From Aspidiotus rigidus (taxonomy: Eukaryota; Arthropoda; Insecta; Hemiptera; Diaspididae), in assembly GCA_035079385.1 (NCBI GenBank), contig JAVHKY010000013.1, positions 14,940,001 through 15,004,000 on the forward strand: 64,000 nucleotides of DNA, read 5' to 3'. Positions 13,441-25,536 of the stretch are shown one piece after another (positions within the stretch are counted from its first letter, which is position 1; every line of letters begins with the position of its first letter). The translations under genes and the position numbers were made by a program. The notes beneath the pieces are model-generated. The model did no database searches and was not told where the DNA came from. It worked only from the letters and a program-made list of their open reading frames with translations.

Positions 13441-14339
13441 TTTCAAATTAACGCTCATGCAAGTAACATCGCAATGAGTTTAGCGATTGAATTACCTAAA
13501 TATGATATTTTTGCCTCCAGTTACTTGATGTAGGAGGAAAAACCGAAACATTATTTTATTTCTCACTGTGGTGGATCTCTTTTCTGGAGGTCAGTGGAGA
13601 AAAAAAAAAACTGGAATTAAGAAAATCAAAAAAAAACTTCCCCTCCCCGCCACCCGAAAGAAAAAAAGAGGTTGTGTTTGAATTTCAGACGTTTACAATT
13701 AAAAACGGTCATTCTAAAACGGTAAACAAATGTGGTTAATTAATCGTCGGGGTAATTCGTGGATACACGACTGCAATGAGCTGCGTTTACTGTACGCGTG
13801 AGAACGAGAAAAAAGATCTCATCCTTTGATCCCGTTGGACGAACAATCCTCATCTATTGCTATTCCGGCGACCAAAACAAAAATGGACGGGACAACAAAC
13901 CTAAGAAGAGATTTAGTTAAGCGAATTTCCATTGAAATTTATGGAAACCCGTATAAAATTAACCCGAGCGATAAATTCGACCTATCCAAAGAATTTATCT
14001 TAACTCGTTGCAGTACCCGACTACACCCTCGAAGATAGGCAAAAAAACTCTAGCAAGAACAATAAATGTTTACATTATCCGATTTACACTAGGTGACAGA
14101 TTTACAATAAGGTGGCACGCGTTCTCTCACTTTCATCTCCCCGAATGCACACACGCGCGCAAAATATCGTTCCGAAACAGCAACTAGTGAATGACTTTAA
14201 AACGGCGACTTTTGCGACGACGTTCGACTTTACAGTCTGTTTTCTCGATACGACCGTTGCCCGTTGTGCGTTTTCGCGTTCGTATCCGACGACGAGATCG
14301 ACGTATTCGAAGACGTAAACTCGACGACGCGTTCGAAAA
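13441..14339. other. Upstream region of the GPCR gene
   Basis: No protein-coding gene is supported. After about 13700 the sequence is richer in CG dinucleotides (for example 14175-14340) than its surroundings, consistent with a promoter or 5' region for the receptor exon downstream. Confidence 0.4.
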
Positions 14340-14348
14340 TATATAAAA
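14340..14348 (+). promoter_or_regulatory. TATA box upstream of GPCR exon
   Basis: TATATAAAA lies 179 bp before the ATG at 14527. An initiator-like TCATT follows about 18 bp downstream, near 14357-14362, which is close to the expected spacing. An upstream ATG near 14374 would precede the main start. The role is inferred from position and motif only. Confidence 0.5.
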
Positions 14349-14526
14349 GCTCTTCGTCATTATTTCGCAAAAATGGTATTCACGTCGACGATATTGACCG
14401 CGTACATTTTTTAAAATGCTTTTCTCTCTCCAACATGACGCCGAACTCATCACGTTACTACCGGCGGCGTCCTAAGTGACGGGTGCGTGATTGTGTCACA
14501 TAATTAGAATTCACTATTTCGGCGCT

Positions 14527-14907
14527 ATGGATAACGAGAGCGAACTACCGGACTATACAGAATCGACCTATTATTGGTTGACAGCCATCAACGCGGTCGA
14601 AGGCAGCGATAATCACAGCCTTCCGCTGAATTCGCCTAGTTTTCGATCCGATCTAGAAGATCATTACGTGTCGATATTGTTTATCTTCACCCTGATAATC
14701 GCTCTCGGTACCGCCATCAATATTTATGAAATTTACATCATGATTAAAAATAAACTGTACAGAGAGGCGACGAACGCGTATTTCCTTAATCTCGCTGTCG
14801 CCGACCTCGTCAAATGTCTTATTACGATTCCTTTCACCATCATGTCCCTGCTTTTTCAAAACTGGTTGCTCGGCGAATTCCTGTGTTACTTCCTGCCCAT
14901 GTTACAG
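14527..14907 (+). CDS. Class A (rhodopsin-like) GPCR, first coding exon
   Basis: ATG at 14527 opens a 127-codon exon that ends in phase 0 at a donor (CAG|GTAGG, 14907/14908). The first 45 or so residues are an acidic extracellular tail with an NES and an NHS glycosylation site. TM1 follows (YVSILFIFTLIIALGTAI), then an intracellular turn with KNKLYREATNAY. TM2 carries FLNLAVADLVKCLITIPF, whose LAVAD is the conserved D2.50 motif of class A receptors. Then comes the first extracellular loop, WLLGEFLCYF, with the Cys at the start of TM3 that forms the conserved disulfide. The N-terminal length and loop resemble peptide-receptor types, but the ligand is not determinable. I could not find the exon with TM3's DRY motif downstream. 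Earlier in-frame reading from 14491 lacks an ATG, so 14527 is preferred. Confidence 0.85.
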
Positions 14908-16599
14908 GTAGGTCAACGGGTTATTATTTTACAATTATGATATGCTTGTACACTCTTCGATACATCTTTGATCGAAATAAAATTCTGGTAATGTAGAAAT
15001 AGTGAATTCCATGTCACGAACTTTTCCCTCCCCTCAAATTTTCACAAACGATTTCTTCTGTAAGGTACAGCTATAAAGCTATAGGATATTAAAATAAGCT
15101 AAAATGTGGCATTTATTTTCAATTTTGGGTTTCTTCCCATTCTCCTAGGTCTACGTCGCGTCTTGGTTAGTACCCTACCGTCGTGTAACTTGAAATTTGC
15201 GTCAGTATGGATACAACCTCCAGCTAATAATTCAAAAGATGCCGTGGTTTCTAAAATGAGACATATTTTTTTTTTTAAACCTCGAGCGACGGAAATACTC
15301 TCGATTACGTTATTTTATATTTTAAAAATAAGCACGACGGATAATCTCAAAAACGTTTGCCACTGGAGTTCATTGAGGTTGATAGTTTTTCCAAGTATTT
15401 GTGGGCAATCCTAATTGTAATCTTTCTCATTCTAAAGTGTGGACAGAAGCGCTAACTTCGAAAAATCCATCAGAGGGTGGAGCGCAAAATTGAAGAAAAA
15501 GCTCACTTTTCAGTAATTGAACTCTCGAATTATTAATTTATTAAAAACTTTTTATTGTATGGGATCTAACTGCTCCCCCCCCCCCAAAAAAAAAAAGTTG
15601 TTGAAATGCAGGAAGTGCCATGCCTTTCTCCTTCATCCCAAAGTTGGCGCCTATGTGGGTAGGTGATTCCGTATTCACTGGCGAGTAGACAATTGTATGT
15701 GCCATACTGTAATTATAATCGGAGTAAAGATATAAAGAGATTTATCTTTTCTCAGGACACATTTGCGGGATATGCGAGTCAGGAGGAAACCTTGATCAAA
15801 AGAGATTTCAAACTTGTGGACATCTCGGACTACACCAATGCATTCTCATTCTCCTACGCTTTTAGATCCAGGTTTCTTGCTATTGGTGACCAGTCGATTA
15901 TCAGTAGTCAGTATCTCGGCTCCCAGTAGTTAGGTCCTTAGCTCCCAGTAATCAGTTTTTCGGCTATTGGTGACCAGATTCTTGGGCTAATATTTTTCTC
16001 CTGACTCTCATCGGTTTTCTTATACTTGAACGTTCATTTTATATTCCAGTGAATTCTATGTGAATTGAATGCAGATAAAATACCAAACAAATTCTATTAG
16101 CCCAAGTCACGAAAAGCAGTCTTTGTCCGTATTTTATACCTGCTTGAGTTCCCTTAATGTCCTTATAAAATCACCCGCAATGACGACATTTCGAGAATAT
16201 GTGTAAAATAAAGAGTGGACAACCTGAATCGCCATTATGCCCTCATTTTCAGGATTTTTCTCAACTGACATAGTGAATATCAAGAATCGCGAACTTATAC
16301 CATTACGTTCTCATAATTATCTTTCAAAATTGGGACATCTTTAGGATATTTCGGGGACACCATGAATTTTACAAAAATAAGTCTTCTTATAGATGCTGTT
16401 ACCACCATTATCACACTATTATGTCCCCTCAATTGAAATATAATGGAGATTGTTATCTCAATGGTTACGGTGTCTGCAGCCGAATTCTTGCCTCGCGATT
16501 TGCTGGACAAAAGGTCTATTATTTTGTCCTTTTCACAATTTTTTGTCATTGGTGGCGTAATGGGAAAGGGGTAGATGCCCTTGAACTGGAAAATTTTAT
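14908..16599. other. GPCR intron, nothing else supported
   Basis: This is intronic for the receptor if the gene continues. A possible acceptor at 15149 is followed in phase by VYVASWLVPYRRVT and a stop, which does not look like TM3, so it is not called. About 15850-15975 holds a few worn tandem copies of 'ggctattggtgaccag..cccagtag'. A C-run and A-run lie at 15575-15597. Confidence 0.4.
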
Positions 16600-18350
16600 T
16601 CGAATGCCATCAAAACCATCGCTTCTAAAAATCACAAAAGAGCAGCACGTCTTCTCCAACTCACCATCAACAAAGTCGGTCGGCTCATTAGGCCTTGAAT
16701 CGTCAATTTTCTAGGAAAAAAGACGCTCCACCTATATTCCATAAAAAACACTCCCTCCCCTCCCCTCCCCCTCCTTCAGAACTCTCAGATCAGCCTCCAA
16801 TCCTGCACGAAATTCTTCGGCCTTACCATCGATTCCAAACTTTCCCGGACTCCCCACATTAAAGTTCTAAAATCCAAATGTCTAAAACTCACTAAATGTT
16901 TTAAAATATGTAAGAATATGCTGCTGCATATTCTTGCACGCTGGCACTCGCAGACAGAATAGGTAGTCGTAGTTGTTATAAGAGATTAGAATAGATATAG
17001 CGAGTGTCAGTTAATTCACGTTTTGTACGTGTAGTTGAGATATCGTTCAATAGAGACTCGGTAGCAGGAAAGACGAAGGTCTTCGGATCAATAGAGACCT
17101 GTTGCCGAGAAAGACGAAGTTCGATTCTTACAAATATATTTCCGATATCAGCACTGGTTGCAGTTGTAAGCTCCTCCTTCAACTATACAACCCTGTAACC
17201 CGATCTCAACTGGATTACGGATCCCCGACTTAAAGACAAGCTAACAAATCTCCCCCTAAAATCCCAAATTACAATACTATTTGCAGCTCTACGTTTAGCT
17301 CTTGGTGCCTTGCGCACCTCATTCCTTAGCGCACCATCAGTCTATGTGCTGAGGCTAGCATTCCCCCTCTACAATTCCGCTCATTATTGATTACAGCTAA
17401 TTTTCTCGCGTGTACTGCCCAGTTTCCCCATCTCCTGAACTTCCTCTCTCTCCTCCCCCACAATTCTATACTACTCTCACCACAATTTCATCTAGACCCC
17501 TATCTCAAATTTCAACTTCGTCTTATCTTCTCATCCATCCCTTCATGGACAACCTCACCATCTCTCATTCGCCTCCACCTGGCCAACCTACTGAAATCAC
17601 CCAACATAATCTATATGAGACACATTGAAGACACGCTAATGACTTCCCCCCGCCCTACATTCGATCCAAATCTGGTTCCAAAACTGGCTATGCCTTCTTC
17701 ATCAATGGTGAAGTCTCACTCTTTTGTATGAAAAACTCGACCTCCATATAAACTGCTGAACTGCCATCTATTTCTGCCTTACTCACCTTACTTTTCTTCC
17801 TTAACGCTGTAAATGCCCTCCTCCTCTCTGAAACTCTCTCGTTTCTCCAAGCCCTACTACTCTTCTAATGCTATTGTTCAGCGCATGCTCATCCTCCTCT
17901 TTTCAGTCTTCAATTGATTTCCTCTGGACCCATGTCATATCGGTTTACCGGAACACGACAAAGTGAATCTGGTTGCTAAGCAAGCTTTGCTTTTCCTCTC
18001 TCCGGCGTGCGATTTAAAATCTTTCTACCTTTCCCAAATCATCTCATCATGGCACAACCTTTGGTCCTCTCAACCATGCAACAAACTTCGTTCAATTAAA
18101 AAACCTCCGATCCCCGGTCCTCATCAATCCGTTCCTCACGTCGTAAACTCACTTAACCTCCTTGGACTCGCCGCTCTTCCCACACGCCAATATTATTCTT
18201 TCACTTGCTCTTCTCTCGTAAATATCAGACATTCATTTTCTGCCTCCTCTCAAGCCGGCCTTCTGCTCTTTTCAACAACTCAGAAACCATCACTAACTTT
18301 TTAAACTTCCTCCGATCCATTTACTACTACTAATCTTTTTAATTCCAATA
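16600..18350 (+). mobile_element. Jockey-type LINE relic (RT thumb and RNase H)
   Basis: Broken ORF2 of a non-LTR retrotransposon. Landmarks in order are INKVGRLIRP (16660s), KFFGLTIDSKLSRTPHIKVL (16818-16877), LLQLYNPVTRSQLDYGS (17174-17223), LRLALGALRTSFLSAP (about 17285-17335), and a C-terminal RNase H-like part, HVI/GLPEHDK..NLVAKQAL then SSWHNLWSSQPCNKLRSI (17930-18110), ending near 18304. These match Jockey/CR1-group elements with a 3' RNase H domain. Several frameshifts and stops show it is inactive; the endonuclease and catalytic RT core are missing. A 210-bp foreign stretch (about 16961-17170) splits the frame between ADRI and LLQLYN. Confidence 0.75.
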
Positions 18351-19042
18351 TTTATTCCTGAGCTAATGTCGGATTGAGCAGTTAAATAACTCGAAAAAAA
18401 AATTACAAAAATATTGCAAAAAAGACCTTCAAAAATTTTTTTGCTACGCCTATCGTGGTATTTCAAAAAATATGTAAGTAGATCTTGGTCATTAAAATTA
18501 GGAATTTTTTTTTCTCACTTTTATTACCATACTTGTTATTTTTCATTTTTAAAACTTTTCTACTGTAGGCATACGTCACACGTCAGAAACCTCACGAATT
18601 CTACCCAAGTAGAATGCTGGGGAGGATAGGACCAGGTATTGCATAGGTACCAGTATTTTCCAAAGAAGTGCTAACGTGATTCGTAACTCTATCTTTGTAA
18701 TTGTTTTCGCTTTGGAGTTCACAAACTTAGGAAATACTTACACATGCGGGATTTTGAGTTCCAGGCGGAACACTTGCTGAAATTATTTTCGGTTAGTAAT
18801 GCAGCACTTGGTACAAAACAACAAAACAGAAAATTTGAAATGAATTTTAGAAAGCCCTTCGTTTAATTTATTCCCTTTTAGCCAATTCTCTTATCAATGT
18901 ATTAAATTGTTCAACGTTAACAAATTGCACTCCGTAATCCGTATCAGGTACTTACCGAAACCCGGAAGCCAGTCAGACGTAAACTAGATAAGACAAATAT
19001 TAGAACTCATAATGAGTGAGTACGGTGTAAGTAGAGCACTAA
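18351..19042. other. Intergenic, no gene seen
   Basis: AT-rich sequence with poly-T/A tracts after the LINE 3' end. I found no supported coding sequence or repeat. Confidence 0.5.
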
Positions 19043-19164
19043 TATTGAAAAAGGTTTTCCAAATGTACAAATCTACTTTATTAGTTGTTTTTACCAGAGT
19101 ACTTTCGGATGTTATTCCATCATCAGTTGTGTCGCAACTTACATTTGGAAAACCTTTTTCAATA
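19043..19164. repeat. 122-bp unit with perfect 25-bp inverted ends
   Basis: Positions 19043-19067 and 19140-19164 are perfect inverted repeats (core GAAAAAGGTTTTCCAAATGT). The 72 bp between them contain, on the minus strand, a hammerhead-like PLE end motif. Such a small palindromic unit around a ribozyme motif looks like a truncated, self-inverted PLE end or a small non-autonomous retroelement. Confidence 0.75.
19097..19126 (-). ncRNA. Hammerhead-ribozyme-like motif (PLE type)
   Basis: Minus-strand order: CTGATGA (19126-19120), one extra T, a short stem GGA-ATAACA-TCC, GAA, the self-complementary hexamer AGTACT (19103-19098), then C at 19097, the expected cleavage residue. The palindrome can form stem III only between two molecules, as in minimal dimeric hammerheads known from Penelope-like elements. 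The extra base before stem II and a short imperfect stem I leave activity uncertain. Confidence 0.5.
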
Positions 19165-19675
<511 letters not shown>

Positions 19676-20246
19676 CTCATTTCCATGAGAAACCAGAAGC
19701 CTTGATACATTTGTAAAATAAAGAGAGATTTTCTGGCAGACCCAAATACAAATAGATCATGTTTTATGTCCACAAATAAGTGACGTCATTTGTATTCTAA
19801 GGACACACCTGCTTTGCGATGAAACCATGGCTTGGCCTGTAAATTTTTTTCACAGAGCCATACGCTCCGTTCTGGTGCACTGTAAGATAAGTTATCTAGC
19901 TCAGGGGCCCCTCTCGCACCGCTCTTGGTATATTTTGACCTGGCTTGCTCACGAGGTGAGCTAACTAACGCTCTTTAAATAGGAAAATAAAGAAATTTTC
20001 GGGGTAGAACGAATGGTAAATAAAAAATTCTGATCGTATCTCGATTAAAGTTCGTTCCGCTGAAACCAGTACCCATCAAGGACGTTGCCACCTTCCCCCA
20101 GAAAAATTAATAAATTTAAGCAATTGACTTTTTCTGAATATTATTCACTGTACAGGTTCGAATAAATAGAAAATAAATAACTATAAACATTATGTAGACA
20201 AAGGTAACGAAGTACCAAATATTACACCAGCCACGATCGCACGTTT

Positions 20247-20735
20247 TTAAAATTCTGGACTAAATACGTTCACAAGATCCAGAATAGAGTCGGTCAACTC
20301 GCTAGCTTTTTCTCTGTCTGCCGGATTCGGTATGTTGGAGAAATAAATTTTCTTCACCGCCATCAGCACCAAGGAAGCGATGATCATTTGACCGAAAGAT
20401 CGCATACTCGACATGATGTTTTCCACACTCTGTTTGGTGAACCCCAGATAGAACTGAAGAGGGCCGCGCAAAGCTTCGGGAGCTTTCTCGATATTTTGCT
20501 GGAAAATTTCCATAGCGATGTCACTGATCTTGAGGAAGAATCGACCCTGGCCGATCTCGGGCGATGTAATGTTCTCCGCATCTTGTTCTCTCAATCTTCG
20601 AGAATGTAGTTTTTTCCTTGGCACTGCAATAGAGCGTTCTTCGCGAACTTCCACCGGTGATCCGAGGCAAGCGACAACAAAAAATACGAATACCAGGATA
20701 GTCGACCACTTTACTCGGAAATTAGAAATTTTCAT
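20247..20735 (-). CDS. Small secreted protein of unknown function
   Basis: An intronless 162-aa frame starts at a true ATG (20735). Residues 1-26 form a clear signal peptide: basic start (KISNFRVKW), hydrophobic core (ILVFVFFVVACLG), small residues before a likely cleavage at Gly-Ser. Next is a basic, possibly protease-processed stretch (RSIAVPRKKLHSRRLRE, about 34-50). The rest is mostly alpha-helical, with an amphipathic mid-section (ISDIAMEIFQQNIEKAPEAL), a hydrophobic segment (QMIIASLVLMAVKKIYF, about 115-131), and a C-terminus rich in Leu/Asp/Val. The mature part has no cysteines. I do not recognise the family. Codon use and the signal peptide argue for a real gene. Longer frames on the opposite strand are shadows. 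Confidence 0.75.
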   Translation of the reverse strand: MKISNFRVKWSTILVFVFFVVACLGSPVEVREERSIAVPRKKLHSRRLREQDAENITSPEIGQGRFFLKISDIAMEIFQQNIEKAPEALRGPLQFYLGFTKQSVENIMSSMRSFGQMIIASLVLMAVKKIYFSNIPNPADREKASELTDSILDLVNVFSPEF

Positions 20736-21919
20736 ATTGTTCGCTGTCTCGAGGCACGTGCAACACTTCTTTCAATCGGTTACGAGGAAATGATAACAAC
20801 GATTACGACAAAAATAAACTAGAGTGGAACTCACTATAACACAACGCGCGAAGAAGAGCAAATTTCGCAGGTGAGAATCAATTTTACGGTGGTAAGATCG
20901 AAGATACACGACTAGATCAGACTGATGGCCATTAGTTTCACATAAACTATGATCCCGACTACCGGTTTCACTAAAACAGTAGCCCGCGTCGGCGTCGATT
21001 ATTCTCATTCCAGACATTGCACTATTTTCGTCCTGCTCTTCACCAATTTCTAATCATAAACCATGGCTAAATAAATATACACACGTTTTCTTTCGTCTTA
21101 GCTATTTTGAACGCGTCCAACGTACGAGCATCCGTAAAGGATTTATTTTATCGCACTCTAGCTCATTGTACGCTCGAGAGAAAAGAATACCAAGTTCTCA
21201 TTGTCATTTTTTGAACGAGTGCCAATTCGAAAAATACCACATTATACGCGTGAGTTTGTATTGACCTGTCGATAATTCGGTCAGCGAGAAAGTGGTCTCG
21301 AGTTTTTGCTATGGTCAAGGTCGAATACGATGAACTATGCGGTATGATATACTCGAACTATTCATGCCGAAAATAATTGGTCGAATCGCATTGTTTTTCA
21401 AAAGGAACCTGTTGTGGTGGAGTGAGCGGAAAGTCGGAAGCTTTAATTTTTGACGATAGTGCACTTAGTGGTGTTGCTTTGCTTAGTGACGTAAAACAAC
21501 AGCTCTACATTTACTTCGGGTAAAGGTGATGGGGCCAGACACTGTATCTCCAACATACGAATATATTATTTGTATCACCTTCTTCAATCAAACACCTAGA
21601 GAAGGGACAGAAGTGTTTCGCTCTCTCGAACGCGTCAAACCCATCTTACTCCTTTCTTCTTCCCTGACGGGAGTTTGAGTTCAGTCTGTTTAATGCTTAC
21701 AACAAATGTTCTCTCAAACTGAAGACATCTAAGGGACTTCAGTTTTAAATAGTAAAACGATTTACCGGAGTAAGACTAGTAGAATTTGGTAAGGTAAGAA
21801 ATGCATGTGCTTGATGGTATGTCTCTAGGATTGAAGGGGCCACAAGTTGACAACCCGAGATATGTTATACCATCCAGTGATTCTTCCATATAATTAATAT
21901 ACAAGCGACCCCAAATTGA
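20736..21919. other. Upstream region of the secreted-protein gene
   Basis: The promoter of the minus-strand gene at 20247-20735 should lie here; I saw no clear TATA box within 150 bp of its ATG. No other coding sequence is supported. At 21408 a short 'aggaacctgttgtgg' resembles the family B module end. Confidence 0.4.
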
Positions 21920-24900
21920 TAGTACGTATTTGAGGTTTTTAACCAACCTAAAGTCGACTGCTCTCTTGGGTCAATTTTGAGTCGATTTGTAATTTTCTTG
22001 TAATATATGCAGAACTGGTTTACTTTTTAAATAGACCTCAAATCAACTTCGATCTGGAGTCAATTCATTCAGAATTACCTGCTCTGTTGAGTTGATTTCA
22101 AATAGATTTGTAGTTCTCCAGTAATGCACGCTCCCGAGGTCAACTTCAAATCGACGTCATCTTGGGGGACTTTTCCAAATATTTTCATTGATCTGAAATT
22201 TACTGTTTTCTGCGCTTATCAACAGTCAATTATCAGTTTTTCGAAATGTACGCCGGTCGACATTAAATCGACCTCAAATTAACCTTGATCTAAAGTCAAT
22301 TCTGAGTCAACTTTTCCACCAACCTGAAATTGACTGCTCTGTTAGGTCGATTTGAGTTCAATTTGTAGCTCTCTGGTAATTGACGCTTGTTGGTTTTAGG
22401 TCAACTCCTACCAACCTGAAGTCAACAGCTCCGTTGAGTCGATTTACAATTTTCTGGTAATGTAAGCTGGGCTTGTCAACTTTAAATCGACCTCAAATTG
22501 ATGTTGATCTGGAATCAATTTTGAGTCAACTCTTCCAAATTTTGGTATCAACTTGAATTGAGTGCTACGTTGAGTTGATGAGACCATTGATTTTTGGTTC
22601 TCTGGTAATGTGGGCTAGTTCACTATGAATCAGTCGCAAATTGACGTTTATGTGGAGTCACTTTTGAGTCGACTTCTCTAAAATGCTTCATCGATTTGAA
22701 ATTGATTGGGTTAATGTAGTTTTATGGTAGGTAATGATTGACCGCAAATCAACGTCGATATGAAATTGATTTGGAGTCGACTTCTTCAAATGTTTCCACT
22801 GACCTGGAATTGATTGCCTCGTTAGGTCAATTTTGTGGTTTTTTTTTACGCTTGTTGACTTTGGGTGGACCTTGAAATTATGTCAATTTGAAGCTTATTT
22901 TAGTCGACTCGTCCAGATATTTTACCAACCTGTAGTTGACTGCTCTATGGGTCAATGTCGAGTTGAATTATAATTATCTTGTAATGTGTGCTGAGCAAGT
23001 GAATTTTAAATCGATTCTGTTTTAGAGTCACTTTCGAGTCAACTAAAAAATTTTCGCATGAACCTGAATTGAGAGCTATATTGAGTTGCTCAAACATTGA
23101 TTTTTGAATCTCTGATAATGTGGGCTGAATGGAGATGAATCAATCTCAAATTGACGTCAATGTGGAGTCAATTTTTAGTGGACTTCTCCAAAAATCTTTA
23201 TCGACTTGAATTTTACTGTTCTGTAAGGTTGTTTTCAAGTAGATTGTTAGTTCTTCGAAAGTTAACCTCGGCCTCGACCTTTGGGTTCTGAAATTGACTG
23301 CTCTTTGGCGTTAATCAATAGTTCATTTTCTTTTTTTTTTGGAATGTACGCTACTTGATATTAAATTGACCTCAGATTGTCATTGATCTAAAGTCATGGT
23401 AATTTTGAGTCAATTATTAGATCAACCTGAAATTGACTGCTCTGTTAGGTCAACTTCAAGTTTATTTGTAGTTCTGTGGTAATTGAAGGTAGTTTATTTT
23501 GAGTGAACCTCAAAACGATGACAATATGAAGTTGATTGAGTCAAATCCTCTCAATATTTCACCAACCTGAAGTCGACTGTCCTGTTGATTCAATTTTGAG
23601 TCAATTTGCATTATTCTGGTCACTGACTTGATCAGGTGAACTTTAAAATCAATTTTTAGTCAACTTTTCCAAATTTTTGCATCAACTTAAAATTGATTGC
23701 TAGCAGCCTCGCTTCAATTGAAAATCAATTTCTAGATCTCTAGTAATGTGGGCTGGTTGACTCCAAGTCGACCTGAAATGGAAGTGAATTTGGAGTCAGT
23801 TTGAGTCAACTTCTACAATATTTTCTATCGACCTGAAATTGACTGCTCTGTTTGGTCAATTTTAAGTTGATTTCTAGATTTCTGATAATGCGAGCTGATT
23901 GACAAATTGACCTCAAATTGACGCCAATCTGAAATCAATTTTGAGTCGACTTCTTTGAACTTGTCTATTGACTTGAAGTTGACTGCTCAGTTGGGTCGAT
24001 TTGAAGTCCATTTCTGCGTTGGTCAACTTTGAGTTGGTTTCAAATTGATCTCCATTTGTACTCGTAGTCAATTTTGAGTCCCGTTCTCCAAATTTTTGCA
24101 TTGACCTTGAACTGATTGTTCTGTGGCGCTGATTAGTTATTTCTTTTGTTTTTGTGAATGCAAGCTAGCCTAACCACAAATTGACAATGATCTGAATAGA
24201 GTCAATTTTGAGTCAACTTTTCCGCATTTTTTGATCGACCTAAAGTTGACTGCTCTGTCGGGTCGATTATAAGTTGATTACTAGATTTCTTGAAATGTGA
24301 GCTGATTGACTTTGATTCGACCTCAAATCAACGTACCTATCTGAAATCAGTTTTGAGTCAACCTCTCTGAACTTGTCTATCGACTGCTCCGTTCAGTCGA
24401 TTTGAAGTCCATTTGTAGTTCTCTGGCAATGAACGCTGGACGACAATTTTTGGTCAACGTTATCAAATCGTTTCGAAGACCTGAAATTGACAGTTTGGCC
24501 GCGCCGATCAAATGTCAATTTTTAATTTTTTTAAATGTACGCTGGTCAACTTTTAATCGACCTCGAATCGAAATTGACCTCGAGTAAATTTTCAGTCAGT
24601 TTTCCAAATTTTTTCATCAACCTGAAATTGACTGGTTTGATTTCAAATCGTTTTGTATTTCACTAATAATATACGCTATTTGATTCGGAGTGGACCTCAA
24701 ATTGATGTCAATCTGAAGTTGAGTTTGAGTGGACTCCTTCAAATACTCTGTCAACTCCTATGTCGGGTCGATTTTGAGACGATTTGTAATCCTGGGCTGA
24801 TCAACTTCAAATCATTCTCACATCGACGATGATTTGAAGTCAATTTTTGAAATTTCTCTATCAACCTGAATAGACTGCTTTGTCGGGTCAATTTCAAGTT

Positions 24901-25235
24901 GATTTTCACATCTCTGATGATGTGAACTGGTTGACCTACAATTGATCTCAAATTGACGCCGTTCTGGAGTAAATATTTTCAGTCGACTTCCCCAAATTCC
25001 ACTGGCTGCTCTGTTGAGTCGATTTCATTCTCTGGTAATGTAAGCTGTTCAGCTTTGAGTCGACCTTGAATCCACGTCAATTTGAGGTCAATTTTTAGTC
25101 TACTTCTCCATATTTTTTCATAGACCTGGAACTGATCATTCTGTGGTGTTGATTGACCGTCAATCTTCTGTTTCTTGGGAATGTACGCTAGTCGACTTCA
25201 AATCAACCTCGCAGGCCGATGTCAATCTGCAGCCA
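21920..25235. repeat. Degenerate satellite array, about 130-bp units
   Basis: A consensus like 'cctgaaattGACTGCTCTGTTgggtcgatttcaagttgatttgtagttctctggtaatgtaagctggttgacttcaaatcgacctcaaattgacgtcaatctgaagtcaattttgagtcgac' recurs about 25 times. Successive GACTGCTCTG-like anchors (21957, 22080, 22332, 22558, 22938, 23444, 23839, 23983, 24247, 24385) are mostly 120-145 bp apart or multiples. Copies differ by many substitutions and indels, and short sub-repeats of (A/G)TTGAC/GTCAA run through each unit. No frame is conserved, so it is non-coding. Worn pieces continue at 25630-25760 after a unique stretch. Confidence 0.9.
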
Positions 25236-25473
25236 GTGAGAAGAACCCCATTCAGACCTTTTGTGTGTTTGGTGACTTTACTACTCGCAGACAGCATCAT
25301 ATGTGTATAACACGAACCATCGGAAACCTTGATTTTGTTCGACCCGTGGAGCAATTAATGGTCAAATCAAGGCAATTCCAATATCCACGTCGATTTTTTG
25401 TCGTCATTGAAGTCTAGTACCGAGTGTCCTCTCTTTTTGACCTTAATTCTGAAACACTATCAAATTGAAGACC

Positions 25474-25536
25474 TTTCTGTCAAAAGGGCGTCCGTCCCAT
25501 AAGAAATACATTGAGCGAACGCCCTTTTGACAGAAA
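25474..25536. repeat. Short near-perfect hairpin
   Basis: Positions 25474-25494 and 25516-25536 pair along about 21 bp with one mismatch (core CTGTCAAAAGGGCG), around a 21-nt loop. The size is in the range of a small hairpin precursor, but the near-perfect pairing also fits a short foldback insertion in the worn end of the satellite. Confidence 0.7.

Noticed and set aside
15150..15200. Possible second GPCR exon after an acceptor near 15149
   Set aside because: The in-phase reading stops after 14 codons and does not resemble TM3 with its DRY motif.
16961..17170. Second solo LTR with TG...CA ends
   Set aside because: Possible ends (TGTTAT...TTGCA) lack a clean target duplication, so it is listed only as an unexplained insert.
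20388..20793. Plus-strand frames opposite the secreted-protein gene
   Set aside because: They are antisense shadows with no motif; the minus frame has a true ATG and signal peptide.
21920..25235. CRISPR-like or coding interpretation of the repeats
   Set aside because: Units are long and diverged without identical repeats or distinct spacers, and no frame is conserved.
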